A DNA stretch of 64,000 nucleotides. Origin: CAVQGM01 sp963712065. Its GTDB lineage: Bacteria > Actinomycetota > Acidimicrobiia > Acidimicrobiales > Acidimicrobilacustridaceae. A model generated the notes under the pieces. The model was not told where the DNA came from, made no database searches, and worked only from the letters and a program-made list of their open reading frames with translations. Shown piece after piece: positions 25,398-35,841 of the stretch. Position 1 is the stretch's first letter; every line of letters begins with the position of its first letter. The translations under genes and the position numbers were made by a program. Location: assembly GCA_963712065.1 (NCBI GenBank), contig CAVQGM010000001.1, positions 1,178,001-1,242,000 on the forward strand, written 5' to 3'.

Positions 25398-25415
25398 GAA
25401 TTACATGATTACATT
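25390..25415. promoter_or_regulatory. Phased 9-bp repeats overlapping a start codon (operator candidate)
   Basis: Three consecutive units on the plus strand, GATTTCATG, AATTACATG and ATTACATT, share the core TnACATG and have a 9-base period. The block is strikingly AT-rich for this genome. It includes the start codon of the RHH-like gene (25397-25395) and a TAATCAT-like -10 on the minus strand. Confidence 0.5.
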
Positions 25416-25478
25416 CACTACGGCACACGGCAACCCGGGCGGGCCGGTGCGGTCGGGGCCCGACCAGGGTGGTCCCGC

Positions 25479-26315
25479 TCAGACGGCGGCGAGCCGGGAC
25501 CGCCAGGCGCTGGCGTCGGCGATGGCCACCGCGTAGGTGGCCTTGCGCCGTGCCACCCGACCGCTGCCCGGCTCGGCCGGGACCGGCGTGCCCTCGTACT
25601 GGGCCTCGATGCCCTCTTTGAGCATGGCGAGCGCCTCGCTGCGGAGCTGGGAGACGCGGGACTCCGTGACCCCGAGGAACCGGGCCAGCTCCTGGCTGGT
25701 GCGGCCCTCGAGGAAGTACCCGACGATCACGAGCCGCTGCCGCTCGGGCAGCAGCTCCACCGCGTCGCGCAGGTAGGCGTGCAGCTCACGGGACTCCAGC
25801 TCCTCGAGGGGCTCCACCGCTCCCCGGTCCTTGAGCACGTCGACGAGGGTGAGGTCCTCCTCCGCGTCGTCGTTCACCTCGTGCTCGAGGGCCAGGACGA
25901 CCGACCGGAACAGTCGATCCTGCAGGCGGCTGAGCTCGTTTCGGCTCATGCCGAGGGCGGTGGCCATCTCGTCGGTGTTGGGCACCCGCCCGAGCTCACT
26001 GGCCAGGCGCTGCTCCACCGACTCCAGCTTGCGCGCCAGCGTCCGCACCGAACGCGGCGCCCAGTCGGCGGCCCGCACGGCATCGAGGATGGCCCCACGG
26101 ATCCGTTGGGCGGCGAACCGATCGAACGGTACGCCGCGAGCCTCGTCGTAGCGACGAGCGGCCTCCACCAGTCCGAGCGCGCCCGCCCTGGCCAACTCGT
26201 CTCGATCCACGTGTCGTGGGAAATGGATCGCCACCTGGAAGACGATGTGCTTGACGAGGGGCAGGTGCTCCTCGATCAGCTTCGTCTCTTGTGGGTCCCG
26301 CTCGATACCCCGCAT
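25479..26315 (-). CDS. Sigma-28-type (FliA/WhiG) RNA polymerase sigma factor
   Basis: 278 residues from the ATG at 26315, preceded by GGAGGG; the longer frame upstream is non-coding in appearance. Region 2 is ETKLIEEHLPLVKHIVFQVAIHFPRHVDRDELARAGALGLVEAARRYDEARGVPFDRFAAQRIRGAILDAVRAADWAPRSVR, with the -10 recognition helix. Region 3 is KLESVEQRLASELGRVPNTDEMATALGMSRNEL. Region 4 is AVELLPERQRLVIVGYFLEGRTSQELARFLGVTESRVSQLRSEALAML, with the -35 helix-turn-helix. This domain order is that of FliA/SigD (motility) and WhiG (sporulation). A TAAAG and GTCGATAC pair upstream resembles the promoter that such a factor itself reads. Confidence 0.9.
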   Translation of the reverse strand: MRGIERDPQETKLIEEHLPLVKHIVFQVAIHFPRHVDRDELARAGALGLVEAARRYDEARGVPFDRFAAQRIRGAILDAVRAADWAPRSVRTLARKLESVEQRLASELGRVPNTDEMATALGMSRNELSRLQDRLFRSVVLALEHEVNDDAEEDLTLVDVLKDRGAVEPLEELESRELHAYLRDAVELLPERQRLVIVGYFLEGRTSQELARFLGVTESRVSQLRSEALAMLKEGIEAQYEGTPVPAEPGSGRVARRKATYAVAIADASAWRSRLAAV

Positions 26316-26348
26316 GGCCGCTGCCCTCCGTGTCGCCGGCGCCCGCGG

Positions 26349-26377
26349 GTATCGACCTCGCCCCCGGGGGGACTTTA
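26349..26377 (-). promoter_or_regulatory. Sigma-28-type promoter candidate upstream of the sigma-28 gene
   Basis: On the minus strand TAAAG (26377-26373) is followed by GTCGATAC (26356-26349), six of eight matches to the FliA/SigD -10 GCCGATAA. The distance from TAAA to the -10 is 17 bases against the usual 15-16. Transcription would start near 26342, leaving a leader of about 27 bases that includes the GGAGGG ribosome site. Confidence 0.45.
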
Positions 26378-26484
26378 GGAGGGTGACGGCTCTCGGGGGT
26401 GCATGGGGCAGAAATGAGCCGGACGGCCCAGCCGAACCCGCGCGCTCCGTGAGATCGGGGCGATGACGGCGACGATGGGTGCCC

Positions 26485-27471
26485 TCAGCGGCTTCCCTCG
26501 AACACGGCCACCCGGACCCCCCGCCGGGCCAGCTCGGCGAGGAACGGGACCGGCTCGACCAGCGACGCCAGCCCGCCGGCGCCCGGCTGGCGCAACTCGC
26601 CACGAGCGGCGGTCAACGCCGCCAACGCGCCGACCGCTCCCGCAGCGACGGCCGGCCGGTCCATGGCGCCGAACACGACCGTGTCGCGCGTCTCGCCCCG
26701 ACGGCCACGCACCTCCACCCGCACGGCACCCGGACCTCCCTCCGGATGGGTCGGCCACAGCATCGGCAGGCGGGCGGTGAGGCGATCCCGTCGGGTGGCG
26801 GCCACGCGGGCGGTGACCCGCAGGACGCCGGGGAACGCGGGCACGAGGGTGAGCGCATCGGGGAGGGCGGCGCGGTAGCAGTCCTGGGCGCCGACCGGGT
26901 CGGGGAACCAGCACAGCTCCCGACCCGACCCTGGCGGGCGCTGCACCCAACCCCCGTCGCGCCAGTCGAGGGCGAGGTGGCCGAGAGCCCAGTGGTGGTG
27001 TCGGGCGCAGGCGGGGCCGCCGGTGCCCGACTTGGCCACGTGGACCTCCTCGACCGCGTCGAGGCGGTTGGCGGCGTGGGCGGCGAGCACGTCGGTGAGC
27101 CCGGGGGCGAAGCCGGCGCCGACCACGACCTGCAGGCCGCGCTCGGCGGCCTCGGGGCCGAGGTCGAGCAACGCCCGCACGTCACCGATGTCGTCGCTCA
27201 CCGACACGACGTGGTGGCCGGCATCGAGGAAGGCGCGGGCCTGGGCGGCGTGCACGCCCGCCGGGCCGGCCAGCACCACGACGTCGCTGTCGACCGGGCC
27301 GTCGAGGGGCCCGCGATCGGCCACCACCTCGTCGCCGAGGGACGTGGCCACCTCGTCGAGCCGGGTCGGGCGCTCGTCACGGACGAGCAACTCGCGGACC
27401 CCCTCGGTGGAGAGGAGCTGGCGGGCGAGGCGGGCGCCCACGGCGCCCAGCCCGATCACGGCGAACCGCAT
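26485..27471 (-). CDS. Saccharopine dehydrogenase-like NAD(P)-binding protein
   Basis: 328 residues. The N-terminus is a Rossmann fold (RFAVIGLGAVGARLARQLL; GLGAVG glycine motif) with an Arg-Asp pair after the second strand (LLVRDERPTRLD). The middle holds HHVVSVSDDIGDVRALLDLGPEAAERGLQVVVGAGFAPGLTDVLAAHAANRLDAVEEVHVAKSGTGGPACARHHHWAL, the pattern of the saccharopine-dehydrogenase NADP-binding family, in which a Gly-x-Pro-Gly-loop precedes the dimer domain. No lysine-pathway neighbours are present, so a specific reaction is not assignable. It follows the 45-residue small protein with a one-base gap (TGA-C-ATG). Confidence 0.75.
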   Translation of the reverse strand: MRFAVIGLGAVGARLARQLLSTEGVRELLVRDERPTRLDEVATSLGDEVVADRGPLDGPVDSDVVVLAGPAGVHAAQARAFLDAGHHVVSVSDDIGDVRALLDLGPEAAERGLQVVVGAGFAPGLTDVLAAHAANRLDAVEEVHVAKSGTGGPACARHHHWALGHLALDWRDGGWVQRPPGSGRELCWFPDPVGAQDCYRAALPDALTLVPAFPGVLRVTARVAATRRDRLTARLPMLWPTHPEGGPGAVRVEVRGRRGETRDTVVFGAMDRPAVAAGAVGALAALTAARGELRQPGAGGLASLVEPVPFLAELARRGVRVAVFEGSR

Positions 27472-27472
27472 G

Positions 27473-27610
27473 TCAGGTGAGCTCGGGGCCCGACAGCTCG
27501 CGCCAACCGCCCTCTTGCGGCGGGGTGCCGCCGGTCCCCCGCGCCCGGAGCACGGCGGCGACGAGGCCGGCGATGCCGAGCGCCACCATGGCCTTGCGGA
27601 ACATCTTCAT
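27473..27610 (-). CDS. 45-residue DLW-39-like small membrane-associated protein
   Basis: The ATG at 27610 has GAGGT six bases upstream and the frame ends with TGA at 27475-27473, one base before the next gene. Translation gives a basic start (MKMFRKA), one short hydrophobic helix (MVALGIAGLVAAVLRAR) and a polar tail ending EGGWRELSGPELT. Size, single helix and a Trp-containing acidic tail fit the actinobacterial DLW-39 proteins, which are encoded beside gyrA and tRNA-Ile in several genera, as here. The DLW triplet itself is replaced by GGW, so the assignment is tentative. The function of that family is unknown. Confidence 0.6.
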   Translation of the reverse strand: MKMFRKAMVALGIAGLVAAVLRARGTGGTPPQEGGWRELSGPELT

Positions 27611-27702
27611 GTCGTGACCTCGGTGACGGTGGCGGCGGCCCGAGCCCGGCGGACCACCCGGGGGCGTCCGCGGGAGCAGCGGAGAGCGGGAAGCTGGACC
27701 CG

Positions 27703-27776
<74 letters not shown>

Positions 27777-27869
27777 GGAGCAGACTGGGCACGCTAGCGG
27801 AAGCCCGTCGCGAGCCGCTACCCCGCTCGCCGCCCTCGGCAGCGCTGCGACCGGGGTGCGACCCGTCCC

Positions 27870-28211
27870 TCACGGTCCACGGGTGACGACGGTGCGCGCC
27901 GCGCGCGCCGTCGCCTCGGCTTCGCCGACCCGGACGGTGACCTCGACCACGCCGTCGAGGGCGACGTAGCGAACGGTGCGGGCACCGTTGTGGACCACCG
28001 TGGCCTCGGCCGCCCGGGGACCCTCGGCGGCCCCGGCCAGCGCCGCGGCATCGGCAGCGGCACGGGCCCGGGCCCGGTCGTGGGCGACGGTGGCGGTGCG
28101 GACGAGGAGCAGGAGACCGAGCAGGGCGACCAACACGACGAGGGCGAGGAGCGGGGCCACCTGCCCGGCGTCGTCCTCGCGACGGCGGGGCGGGACCGGC
28201 ACACCGGACAC
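27870..28211 (-). CDS. TadE/TadG-like pilus-type small membrane protein
   Basis: 113 residues from the GTG at 28211, preceded by GGAGG. A basic stretch (PPRRREDDAGQVAPLLALVVLVALLGLLLLVR) leads into a single membrane helix, followed by HDRARARAAADAAALAGAAEG, the Ala-rich helix characteristic of the Rv3654c/TadE-like and TadG N-terminal families (pilin-like prepilin segments). The short C-terminal part (GARTVRYVALDGVVEVTVRVGEAEATARAARTVV) is typical of the secretion-neighbourhood TadE-like proteins. No tad ATPase or other pilus gene is nearby, which is odd for the family. Confidence 0.7.
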   Translation of the reverse strand: MSGVPVPPRRREDDAGQVAPLLALVVLVALLGLLLLVRTATVAHDRARARAAADAAALAGAAEGPRAAEATVVHNGARTVRYVALDGVVEVTVRVGEAEATARAARTVVTRGP

Positions 28212-28297
28212 GCGTCACCTCCAGGGAGCGACGACATCCGGGGGAAGGTTGGGGACGAGGGCCTGATGCGGGTCGCAGCGGGGCGACATCGAGGCGG

Positions 28298-30763
28298 TCA
28301 CTCGTCGATGTCGACCTGGAGCACCGGTGCCACCGCGGCCACGGTCGCATCGCCTTCGAGGTTCATCACCCGCACGCCGGTGGCGTCGCGCCCCTGCGAG
28401 GAGATGCTGCGGACCTCGGTGCGGATGACCGTGCCGTTGGAGGCGATGACGAAGATCTCGTCGTCGATGCCCACCATGAAGGCGGCGACCACGAACCCCT
28501 TGCGGGCGGTGAGCTTGATGCCCCGTACGCCTTGACCGCCACGCCCCTGCCGGTTGAAGCGGTCGAGCTGGGTGCGCTTGCCGTAGCCGGCGTCGGTGAC
28601 GAGCAGGATCGTGGCGTCGTCGCGGGCGACGTCGCACGACACCACCTCGTCGCCCTCCTTCATCTTCATGCCTCGCACGCCGGCAGCGGCCCGGCCCATG
28701 GCTCGGACCTCGTCCTCGGCGAAGCGGATGGTCAGGCCGTTGCGGCTCACCATGAAGATCTCGTCGCCGCCGTTGGTGGCGATCACCTTCACCAGCTCGT
28801 CGCCGTCGCGCAGGTTGAGGGCGATGAGCCCGGTGCGCAACGAGTTGTCGTACTCGGTGAACTTGGTCTTCTTCACCTGGCCCTTGCGGGTGCAGAAGAA
28901 CAGGAAGCGGTTGGTCTCGTAGTCGCGGGTGTCGATGATCGACTGGATCCGCTCGCCCGGTTGGAGCTGCAGCAGGTTCACGATGGCCGTGCCCCGCGCC
29001 GTGCGCTCCTTCATCGGGATCTCGTGGGCCTTCAGGCGGTACACGCGGCCACGGCTCGAGAAGAACAGCAGGTAGGCGTGGGCCGAGGTGTGGATGATGT
29101 GGGTGACGTAGTCCTCGTCCTTCAGCTTGGCGCCCGCGACCCCGCGCCCACCGCGGCCCTGCACCCGGAAGGCGTCCGCGGAGACGGTCTTGATGTAGCC
29201 CTTGCGGCTCATCGTGACCACGAGCTCCTCGTCCTCGATGAGGTCCTCGATGTCGATGTCGCCCACGTCGAAGGTGACCTGGCTGCGTCGGTCCTGGGCG
29301 TACTTCTCGCGGATGTCGCTGAGCTCGGCCTTGATGACGCCGCGGAGCTTGCCGTCGTCGGCGAGGATCGCCTCGAGCTCGGCGATGGTCTGTCGGAGCT
29401 GGGCCATCTCCTCCTCGAGGGTCGACCGGCCGAGACGGGTGAGTCGCGACAGCGGCATGTCGAGGATGTGCTCGGCTTGGACGTCGGAGAACTCGAACGG
29501 CGCGGCCACGAGCGCCTCGCGGGCCGCTCCCTTGTCGGCCGACGCCCGGATGGCCGCGATGATCTGGTCGATCAGGTCGAGGGCCTTGATGAGCCCCTCG
29601 ACGATGTGGGCCCGGTCGCGGGCCTGCTTCAACCGGTACTCGGACCGGCGGGTGATCACGTCGATCTGGTGGTCGACGTAGGCCACGAGCGCGTCGCGCA
29701 GGCTCAACGTGCGGGGCACGCCGTCGACGAGCGCCACCATGTTCACCGCGAAGTTCGTCTGCAGCGGCGTGCGCTTGTACAGGTTGTTGAGGATGACCAG
29801 GCCCGGGGCGTCCTTCTTCAGCTTCACGACGAGGCGCAGCTTGCCCTGGGCCGACTCGTCGTTGAGGTCGGCGATGCCCTCGAGCTCTCGGGCCTCGACC
29901 AGGTCGCGGATCTTGGTCAGCACCGCGTTCGGGCTCACCTGGTACGGCAGCTCGGTGATGACGATCTCGTCGTTGCGCTTGCCCTCGACGATCTCGGCCG
30001 TGCCCCGCAGACGGATCGAGCCCTTCCCGGTGCGGTAGGCGTCCTGGATGCCGCTGCGACCCATGATCGACGCGCCGGTCGGGAAGTCCGGCCCGGTGAC
30101 GAACCGCATCAGATCGTCGGAGGTGGCCTCGGGGGTGTCGAGCAGGTGGACGACGGCGTCGATGACCTCGCCCAGGTTGTGGGGCGGGATGTTGGTGGCC
30201 ATGCCGACGGCGATGCCCTGGCTGCCGTTGACCAGGAGGTTCGGGAACCGCGACGGCAGGACCTCGGGCTCGACCTCCTGGCCGTCGTAGTTGTCGTGGA
30301 AGTCGACGGTCTGCTCGTCGATGTCCTCGAGCATCTGCATGGCGATGGGAGCCAGGCGGCACTCGGTGTAGCGGGCGGCGGCCGGCGGGTCGTCGAGCGA
30401 GCCGAAGTTGCCCTTCGGGTGCACGAGCGGGTGACGCAGGCTGAAGGCCTGCCCGAGGCGCACCAACGCGTCGTAGATGGCCGAGTCGCCGTGGGGGTGG
30501 TACTTGCCCATCACGTCGCCGACGATGCGGGCGCACTTGACCGTGGGTCGGTCGGGCCGGGCGCCGGCCACGTGCATGCCCCACAGGATGCGGCGGTGCA
30601 CCGGCTTCAGGCCGTCACGGGCGTCGGGCAACGCCCGCGCCGTGATGACCGACATGGCGTAGTCGAGGAAGGAGCGCTCCATCTCCTCCTGGATCTCGAT
30701 CGGCTGCACGCCGGTGCCCGAGGGCGTCGACTCGTTGCCGTCGGTGGGGGGCACATCGCTCAT
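28298..30763 (-). CDS. gyrA: DNA gyrase subunit A
   Basis: 821 residues, normal for GyrA. The winged-helix and tower domains are intact: LDYAMSVITARALPDARDGLKPVHRRILWGM, GKYHPHGDSAIYDALVRLGQAFSLRHPLV and the catalytic Tyr in AARYTECRLAPIA. Six beta-pinwheel repeats follow, with the GyrA-box-like QGRGGRGV segment. At the quinolone-resistance positions the sequence keeps Ser and Asp (HGDSAIYD), the drug-sensitive state in most bacteria. It cleaves and rejoins DNA in the A2B2 gyrase. AAGGAG precedes the ATG and it follows gyrB by 55 bases in the same direction. Confidence 0.98.
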   Translation of the reverse strand: MSDVPPTDGNESTPSGTGVQPIEIQEEMERSFLDYAMSVITARALPDARDGLKPVHRRILWGMHVAGARPDRPTVKCARIVGDVMGKYHPHGDSAIYDALVRLGQAFSLRHPLVHPKGNFGSLDDPPAAARYTECRLAPIAMQMLEDIDEQTVDFHDNYDGQEVEPEVLPSRFPNLLVNGSQGIAVGMATNIPPHNLGEVIDAVVHLLDTPEATSDDLMRFVTGPDFPTGASIMGRSGIQDAYRTGKGSIRLRGTAEIVEGKRNDEIVITELPYQVSPNAVLTKIRDLVEARELEGIADLNDESAQGKLRLVVKLKKDAPGLVILNNLYKRTPLQTNFAVNMVALVDGVPRTLSLRDALVAYVDHQIDVITRRSEYRLKQARDRAHIVEGLIKALDLIDQIIAAIRASADKGAAREALVAAPFEFSDVQAEHILDMPLSRLTRLGRSTLEEEMAQLRQTIAELEAILADDGKLRGVIKAELSDIREKYAQDRRSQVTFDVGDIDIEDLIEDEELVVTMSRKGYIKTVSADAFRVQGRGGRGVAGAKLKDEDYVTHIIHTSAHAYLLFFSSRGRVYRLKAHEIPMKERTARGTAIVNLLQLQPGERIQSIIDTRDYETNRFLFFCTRKGQVKKTKFTEYDNSLRTGLIALNLRDGDELVKVIATNGGDEIFMVSRNGLTIRFAEDEVRAMGRAAAGVRGMKMKEGDEVVSCDVARDDATILLVTDAGYGKRTQLDRFNRQGRGGQGVRGIKLTARKGFVVAAFMVGIDDEIFVIASNGTVIRTEVRSISSQGRDATGVRVMNLEGDATVAAVAPVLQVDIDE

Positions 30764-30818
30764 CGCGGAGAACTCCTTGCCCGGCGAACGACACCGGGGT
30801 CACACGTCGGGGACACCA

Positions 30819-32756
<1,938 letters not shown>

Positions 32757-32865
32757 GGGGGACGAAGGCCTTTCAGAGACGGCCGGAGCAGGCCTGGGTT
32801 GCGGGTGATCGGCGCCGGAGAGGTACGGGAGGACACTGCTCGACGGGCCCGATCACGATGACGGC

Positions 32866-32874
32866 AGTGTACCA
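32866..32874 (-). promoter_or_regulatory. Extended -10 promoter element upstream of gyrB
   Basis: TGG-TACACT on the minus strand has the TGn extension and five of six matches to TATAAT-like hexamers used in actinobacteria (TACACT). It lies in the 190-bp gap between the DUF721 gene and gyrB. No convincing -35 is present, as expected for an extended -10. Confidence 0.4.
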
Positions 32875-32946
32875 GCCGAGGCACCCGATCCCGGTGCTCT
32901 CGGGCCCCTCCACAGGCTCGGCGCCGGGGCTCGCGACGGGGGCCGG

Positions 32947-33303
32947 TCAGGCCCCGTCGCGGCGGCCGGATCGGCGGTCGCGGGGGCGCACCCGGACCTC
33001 GACGGCGGTCACCTCGCCGACGCCGAGCACGGCGGCCAGGCGGGCCAGCAGGTCGGCCTCGAGGTACCGCACCTGCGTGGCCCAGGCGGGATCGTCCACG
33101 CCGATCACGAGCCGGCCGTCCCGCAGCGAGAGCGGCCGGGTGTGGCCCGCCAGCTGGATGCCGACGACCTCCTCCCAACGCGCGAAGACCCCGTCCACCG
33201 CGCTCACCGACGGCCCGCCGAGACGACGGACGACCGGTTGCAGCGCGTCCCGCACGGGTGACGGGTCGTCGTCCCCACCCCCCGGCAACGGCTCCCACGG
33301 CAC
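32947..33303 (-). CDS. DUF721/DciA-like protein
   Basis: 118 residues, GTG start with AAGGTGG upstream. It has the DUF721 core: PVVRRLGGPSVSAVDGVFARWEEVVGIQLAGHTRPLSLRDGRLVIGVDDPAWATQVRYLEADLLARLAAVLGVGEVTAVEVRVRP. The Trp-containing WEEVVG and DPAWATQVRYLE segments are the family hallmark. Members located between recF and gyrB (Rv0004 position) are DciA-type proteins that help load the DnaB helicase at the origin; here the position is the same. The C-terminus is short and basic (RDRRSGRRDGA). Confidence 0.88.
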   Translation of the reverse strand: MPWEPLPGGGDDDPSPVRDALQPVVRRLGGPSVSAVDGVFARWEEVVGIQLAGHTRPLSLRDGRLVIGVDDPAWATQVRYLEADLLARLAAVLGVGEVTAVEVRVRPRDRRSGRRDGA

Positions 33304-33365
33304 CCGTCCACCTTCGCACGGACGCCAGGGCCCCGACGACCGCGACCCCTGCGCCGCGGCCGAGG

Positions 33366-34439
33366 TCAGGTCACGGCGCCGGCGGCGACGTGCAGCACGA
33401 GGTCGGGCGAGGTCCCCGGCGGCAGGCCGGCGGCGCTCGACAGCAGGGTCTGGCCGACGGGCAGGTGGGCCAGCAGGGCATCGCTGCGATCGGGGTCGAG
33501 CTCGGAGAACACGTCGTCGAGCAGGAGGACGGGCGGGCTGCCGGCGGCATCGGTGACCACCTGGTGGGCGGCCAGGCGCAGGGCCAGCGCGAGGGACCGC
33601 TGCTCGCCCTGCGAGGCGTGGGTGCGGGCCGGGAGCCCGTCGATGGTGAGCGTGATCTCGTCTCGGTGCGGGCCCACGAGGCTCACCCCCCGCCGGAGGT
33701 CGTCACGCCGGCCGGCAGCCAGCGCGGCGGCCAGGCCCGGCTCCCGCCACGGCGCCTCGTAGACGGCGCCGACGTGGGCCGGCCGTCGCGCCACCTGGTC
33801 GTAGGCCCCGGCCAACACGGGGGTGAGGCGGGCCAACAGGTCCCGGCGGGCGTCGGCCACGGTGGTGCCGATCTCGGCCAGCTTGGCGTCCCACACGTCG
33901 AGGGTCGCCTCCACGTCGGCGGTCAGCCGGCCCCCGGCCTGGCGGAGCAGGCTGTTGCGCTGACGGAGCACCCGCTCGAGCTCGCCCCGCGCCTGATCGT
34001 TGCTGGGGCGCACCGCCACCAGCGTGTCGTCGACGTAGCCGCGTCGCTCCGCCGGCCCGCCCTTGACCAGCACGAGATCGTCGGGGGCGAACACGGTGAC
34101 CCGCAGGGCCCCGAGCAGGTCCCGGGTGCGGGCGAGGCGTTGCCGGTTCACCTGCACCCGACCACGGCCCCCGGGAGTGATCTCGGCCTCGATCAGCAGC
34201 TCGCGACCCTCGCGCTCCCCTTCGGCCCGGACGACGGCCTGTGCCGCGCCGCGGCGCACCAGTGCCTCGGTCGGGGCACCACGGAACGATGACAGCGTGG
34301 CCAGGTACCCGACGGCCTCGAGCAGGTTGGTCTTGCCCTCGCCGTTGGCGCCGACGACCGCGGTGAGGCCGGGCGCGAGCTCGACGTCGGCCTCGGCGTA
34401 GTTGCGGAAGTCGGCGAGCCAGAGCCGGCGCAGCCGCAC
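33366..34439 (-). CDS. recF: DNA replication and repair protein RecF
   Basis: 357 residues, GTG start three bases after the dnaN stop. SMC-like ATPase features are clear: FRNYAEADVELAPGLTAVVGANGEGKTNLLEAVGYLATLSSFR (Walker A), the RecF signature LVKGGPAERRGYVDDTLVAVRP, HASQGEQRSLALALRLA (signature motif) and VLLLDDVFSELDPDRSDALL (Walker B and D loop). It loads RecA at gapped DNA during replication-linked repair. Confidence 0.96.
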   Translation of the reverse strand: MRLRRLWLADFRNYAEADVELAPGLTAVVGANGEGKTNLLEAVGYLATLSSFRGAPTEALVRRGAAQAVVRAEGEREGRELLIEAEITPGGRGRVQVNRQRLARTRDLLGALRVTVFAPDDLVLVKGGPAERRGYVDDTLVAVRPSNDQARGELERVLRQRNSLLRQAGGRLTADVEATLDVWDAKLAEIGTTVADARRDLLARLTPVLAGAYDQVARRPAHVGAVYEAPWREPGLAAALAAGRRDDLRRGVSLVGPHRDEITLTIDGLPARTHASQGEQRSLALALRLAAHQVVTDAAGSPPVLLLDDVFSELDPDRSDALLAHLPVGQTLLSSAAGLPPGTSPDLVLHVAAGAVT

Positions 34440-34442
34440 CGG

Positions 34443-35538
34443 TCAGCTCACGCGCACCGGCATGAGCAGGTAGAGGAACTCCCCGCCGTCGAGGGCGTGG
34501 ATCAGCGCCGGCTTGAGCGCGTCGACCGTCTCGAGGGCGATCTCGTCGCCGGGCGTCACCTCGATGCCCGCGATCAGGTACTCCGGGTTGAACGCGACCG
34601 TCAACTCGCTCCCCTCGTACTTCGCGTCGAGCTCCTCGTGGGCCTGGCCCACGTCCTGGGTCACGGCAAGCAGCTCGAGACCGTCGCCTCGCATGACCAG
34701 CCGCACGGGCGTGGCCTCGCGAGCGAGCAGGCGCACACGGCGCAGCGCGTCGAGCAGCGCCTCACGACCGACGGTGAGCTGGTTGGGGTGGTGCTGCGGG
34801 ATGAGGCTGCGGTACTTCGGGAACTCACCTTCGATGAGCCGGCTCATGAGCAGGACGTCACCGACTTCGAACGACGCGTCGCGCTCCCCAAGGCGCAGGA
34901 CGACCTTCTCCTCGTCGCCGAGGAGCCTGGTCAGCTCGCGCAGGGCGGTGGACGGCACGATGACCTCCTGGCCCTCGGCGAGCACGGAGGTGCCGGGCAG
35001 GTCCCGTACGGCGAGTCGGTAGGAGTCGGTGGCCACCAGCCGCAGGCCGTCGCCTTCCGAGGCCATGAGCACACCGGTGAGGATCGGCCGGGACTCGTCG
35101 GTGCTGGCCGCCGAGACCACCTGGCGGAGGGCCTCCTCCAGCGCGAGGCCGTCGAGCTCGACGTGGTCCTCGGCCGGCTCGGGCAGCTGGGGGAACTCGT
35201 GGGCGGGGATGGTGCGCACCGAGAACTCGGAACGCCCGGCGCTGATGCGCGCCTGCTCGTCGGAGACCTCGAGCTCGACGGCGCCGGGTTCGAGGGCCCG
35301 GACGATGTCGCCCACGAGCTTGGCCGGCAGCACGCCCACCCCGTCCTCGGAGCCCGACACGCCCGACGCGCACGGAGATGGTCAGGTCGAGGTCGCTGCC
35401 GGTCAGCCGCAGCTTGTCGCCGGCCAACTCGAGACGAACCCCGGACAGGACGGGCAGCGAGCTGCCCCGGCTCGTGACGGCCCGGGCCGCCGTGCCCAGG
35501 GCCTCCACGAGCACGTCGCGCTCACAACGGAACTTCAC
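34443..35538 (-). CDS. dnaN: DNA polymerase III beta sliding clamp, interrupted by a one-base frameshift
   Basis: The GTG at 35538 begins MKFRCERDVLVEALGTAARAVTSRG, the clamp N-terminus. Frame is kept through residue 59 (DLDLTISVRVG), then one extra base at about 35361 moves the rest into another frame, where VSGSEDGVGVLPAKLVGDIVRALE continues normally to the C-terminal LMPVRVS. Removing that base gives a 364-residue protein of ordinary length with all three clamp domains. The clamp ties the polymerase to DNA and is essential, so the frameshift is more likely a sequence error than a real lesion. It sits between dnaA and recF. Confidence 0.93.
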
Positions 35539-35841
35539 GCTTCGCTCGCTTTCTCGATCGATGACGTCGGGCCGCCGGCGCCGCCGGCGGGTGGTTTCGG
35601 CGGCTGTGCCTACGACTGGTCATCTTCGGTACTTCTGGCTAGTAGTGGTAGTAGGGGCTGTGGATTGTGGATGGACCCGCGTCGGTGCTGGTCAGCGGAC
35701 ACCCGGCTGTCCGGCGACGATCCCCAGATCCCACAGCGTGACACGCCGATCATCGATCGCGTGGGACGGGCTGTGGGCGCGCCACCGGTTGTCCACCGGT
35801 GATCCCCGGTTCGTCCACCGGGTGGTCCCCAAGCGGTCGGC
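35539..35841. other. oriC: oriC candidate: dnaN-dnaA intergenic region
   Basis: 303 bp without a gene. From 35640 the plus strand reads TAG-TAG-TGG-TAG-TAG, then GGGC, then two DnaA-box-like sequences TGTGGATTG (35659-35667) and TGTGGATGG (35666-35674) seven bases apart. Trinucleotide TAG repeats, a G-rich spacer and adjacent DnaA boxes are the parts of the DnaA-trio unwinding element described for bacterial origins. Further box-like sequences are TTGTCCACC (35789-35797) and TCGTCCACC (35811-35819). Location between dnaA and dnaN is the usual actinobacterial oriC site. Confidence 0.7.
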
